Source: Candidatus Nomurabacteria bacterium
GTDB taxonomy: Bacteria; Patescibacteriota; Minisyncoccia; Phycocordibacterales; UBA9973
Length of the DNA: 12,157 nucleotides
Direction: 5' to 3'
Assembly (NCBI GenBank): GCA_023267415.1
Contig: JAHFNM010000009.1
Location: 9,445 to 21,601 of the forward strand
The first letter of the stretch is position 1, and every line of letters starts with the position of its first letter. Shown one piece after another: positions 11,626-12,157 of the stretch. Under the pieces are notes generated by a model that did not search any database, was not told where the DNA came from, and saw only the letters and a list, made by a program, of their open reading frames with translations. The translations under genes were made by a program, and so were the position numbers.

Positions 11626-12157
11626 TTAATTTACTTGTTTTTTCTCGGTATCATCGGTAAATGTATAGTACGAATGATTGTTCTGACCGTCCCTTTTTTC
11701 AACAAATTTTGCCAAGCCCTTATTTTCTAGAGATTTCCATAGACCTTCAGCAGAGTTACTTCGCTTAATGTCAGAAACCAAACTAAAACCCCTATTCTCC
11801 TTTAGCCAATTATGAACCTTAACATAGACCTCTTTTCCTATGCCTTTACCGGTATTTAAATCTGCACGATCCTTCAACATATGTTCAAAAATATTTTTTA
11901 TTTTTCTAAAAGTTTTAATGACAAGAAAAACTTGCTGGCTTTTATCTTTTATTTCGGTATTTGAGCTGTCTATGTCGCTACGAAAAATAACTGCTTGTTT
12001 TTCTCTTTCATTTAGCAATACACTAACCCTACCAAGTTCTCCATCTATCAACTTATGGCTAATCAAAAAATCGAGAATGTTTTGATTTTCATTATTTAGC
12101 GGTTGTACATCTAAATCATCGAGTGAGATTATTATTTTTTCTCCATTCTTTGTTTGA
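11626..12157 (-). CDS. Hypothetical protein, 5' end beyond the window, AT-rich
   Basis: The frame is open to the right edge (176 residues visible), so a TTG at 12066 is probably not the real start. The visible upstream part includes KNGEKIIISLDDLDVQPLNN and then ENQNILDFLISHKLIDG. I recognise no family. The protein looks soluble, is rich in Lys, Asn and Glu, and is mainly helical. The last ~60 residues (VHNWLKENRGFSLVSDIKR, LWKSLENKGLAKFVEKRDG, then SYYTFTDD) have the helix-helix-strand-strand rhythm of a winged helix, so DNA binding is possible but unproven. Base composition is clearly more AT-rich than pheT. It ends 14 bp before the pheT ATG on the same strand, so the two may be co-transcribed. 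Confidence 0.7.
   Translation of the reverse strand, partial: QTKNGEKIIISLDDLDVQPLNNENQNILDFLISHKLIDGELGRVSVLLNEREKQAVIFRSDIDSSNTEIKDKSQQVFLVIKTFRKIKNIFEHMLKDRADLNTGKGIGKEVYVKVHNWLKENRGFSLVSDIKRSNSAEGLWKSLENKGLAKFVEKRDGQNNHSYYTFTDDTEKKQVN

Noticed and set aside
11626..12066. Start of the right-hand gene at TTG 12066
   Set aside because: The same frame stays open to the window edge with protein-like sequence, so the TTG is more likely an internal Leu codon.

Overview
The window looks like part of a small-genome bacterium of the Candidate Phyla Radiation (Patescibacteria, most likely Parcubacteria-like). This is an inference. It rests on a large surface protein with a Peptidase_S74 chaperone domain beside a Wzy-type membrane protein fused to TPRs, a PheT without its tRNA-binding OB domain, and few convincing Shine-Dalgarno sites. 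TGA, TAG and TAA are all used as ordinary stops, so nothing suggests a recoded TGA.

Left part (1-2520): the 3' end of thrS (+) converges on an AT-rich orphan gene (-) across a bidirectional terminator. That orphan diverges from an adenylate-kinase-like gene (+), with back-to-back promoter candidates between them. The kinase gene converges on a Nudix hydrolase gene (-) across a second bidirectional terminator. The Nudix box resembles that of GDP-mannose mannosyl hydrolase rather than MutT.

Middle and right part (2520-12157): everything is on the minus strand. In transcription order it runs: an AT-rich orphan cut by the right edge, pheT, a strong terminator hairpin, a giant S74 surface protein, a Wzy/O-antigen-ligase-like TPR membrane protein, gyrB, a roughly 130-bp near-palindromic intergenic element that overlaps the gyrB stop codon, and the Nudix gene. 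The S74 and Wzy-TPR genes are 23 bp apart and probably form a cell-envelope operon. The other recognised genes are housekeeping: two aminoacyl-tRNA synthetases, gyrase and nucleotide metabolism.

The most notable signal is in pheT. Three hairpin-forming palindromic sequences sit in-frame within the gene, at 10019-10087, around 10186-10202, and at about 11001-11034. They add loops to an otherwise recognisable PheT. Two of them encode peptides (SRIKSGMT and SPRPSPQQGEGE) that I recognise as typical translations of dispersed palindromic repeats. With the 130-bp element after gyrB, this suggests a genome colonised by small palindromic repeats that tolerate insertion into essential genes, comparable to Rickettsia palindromic elements.
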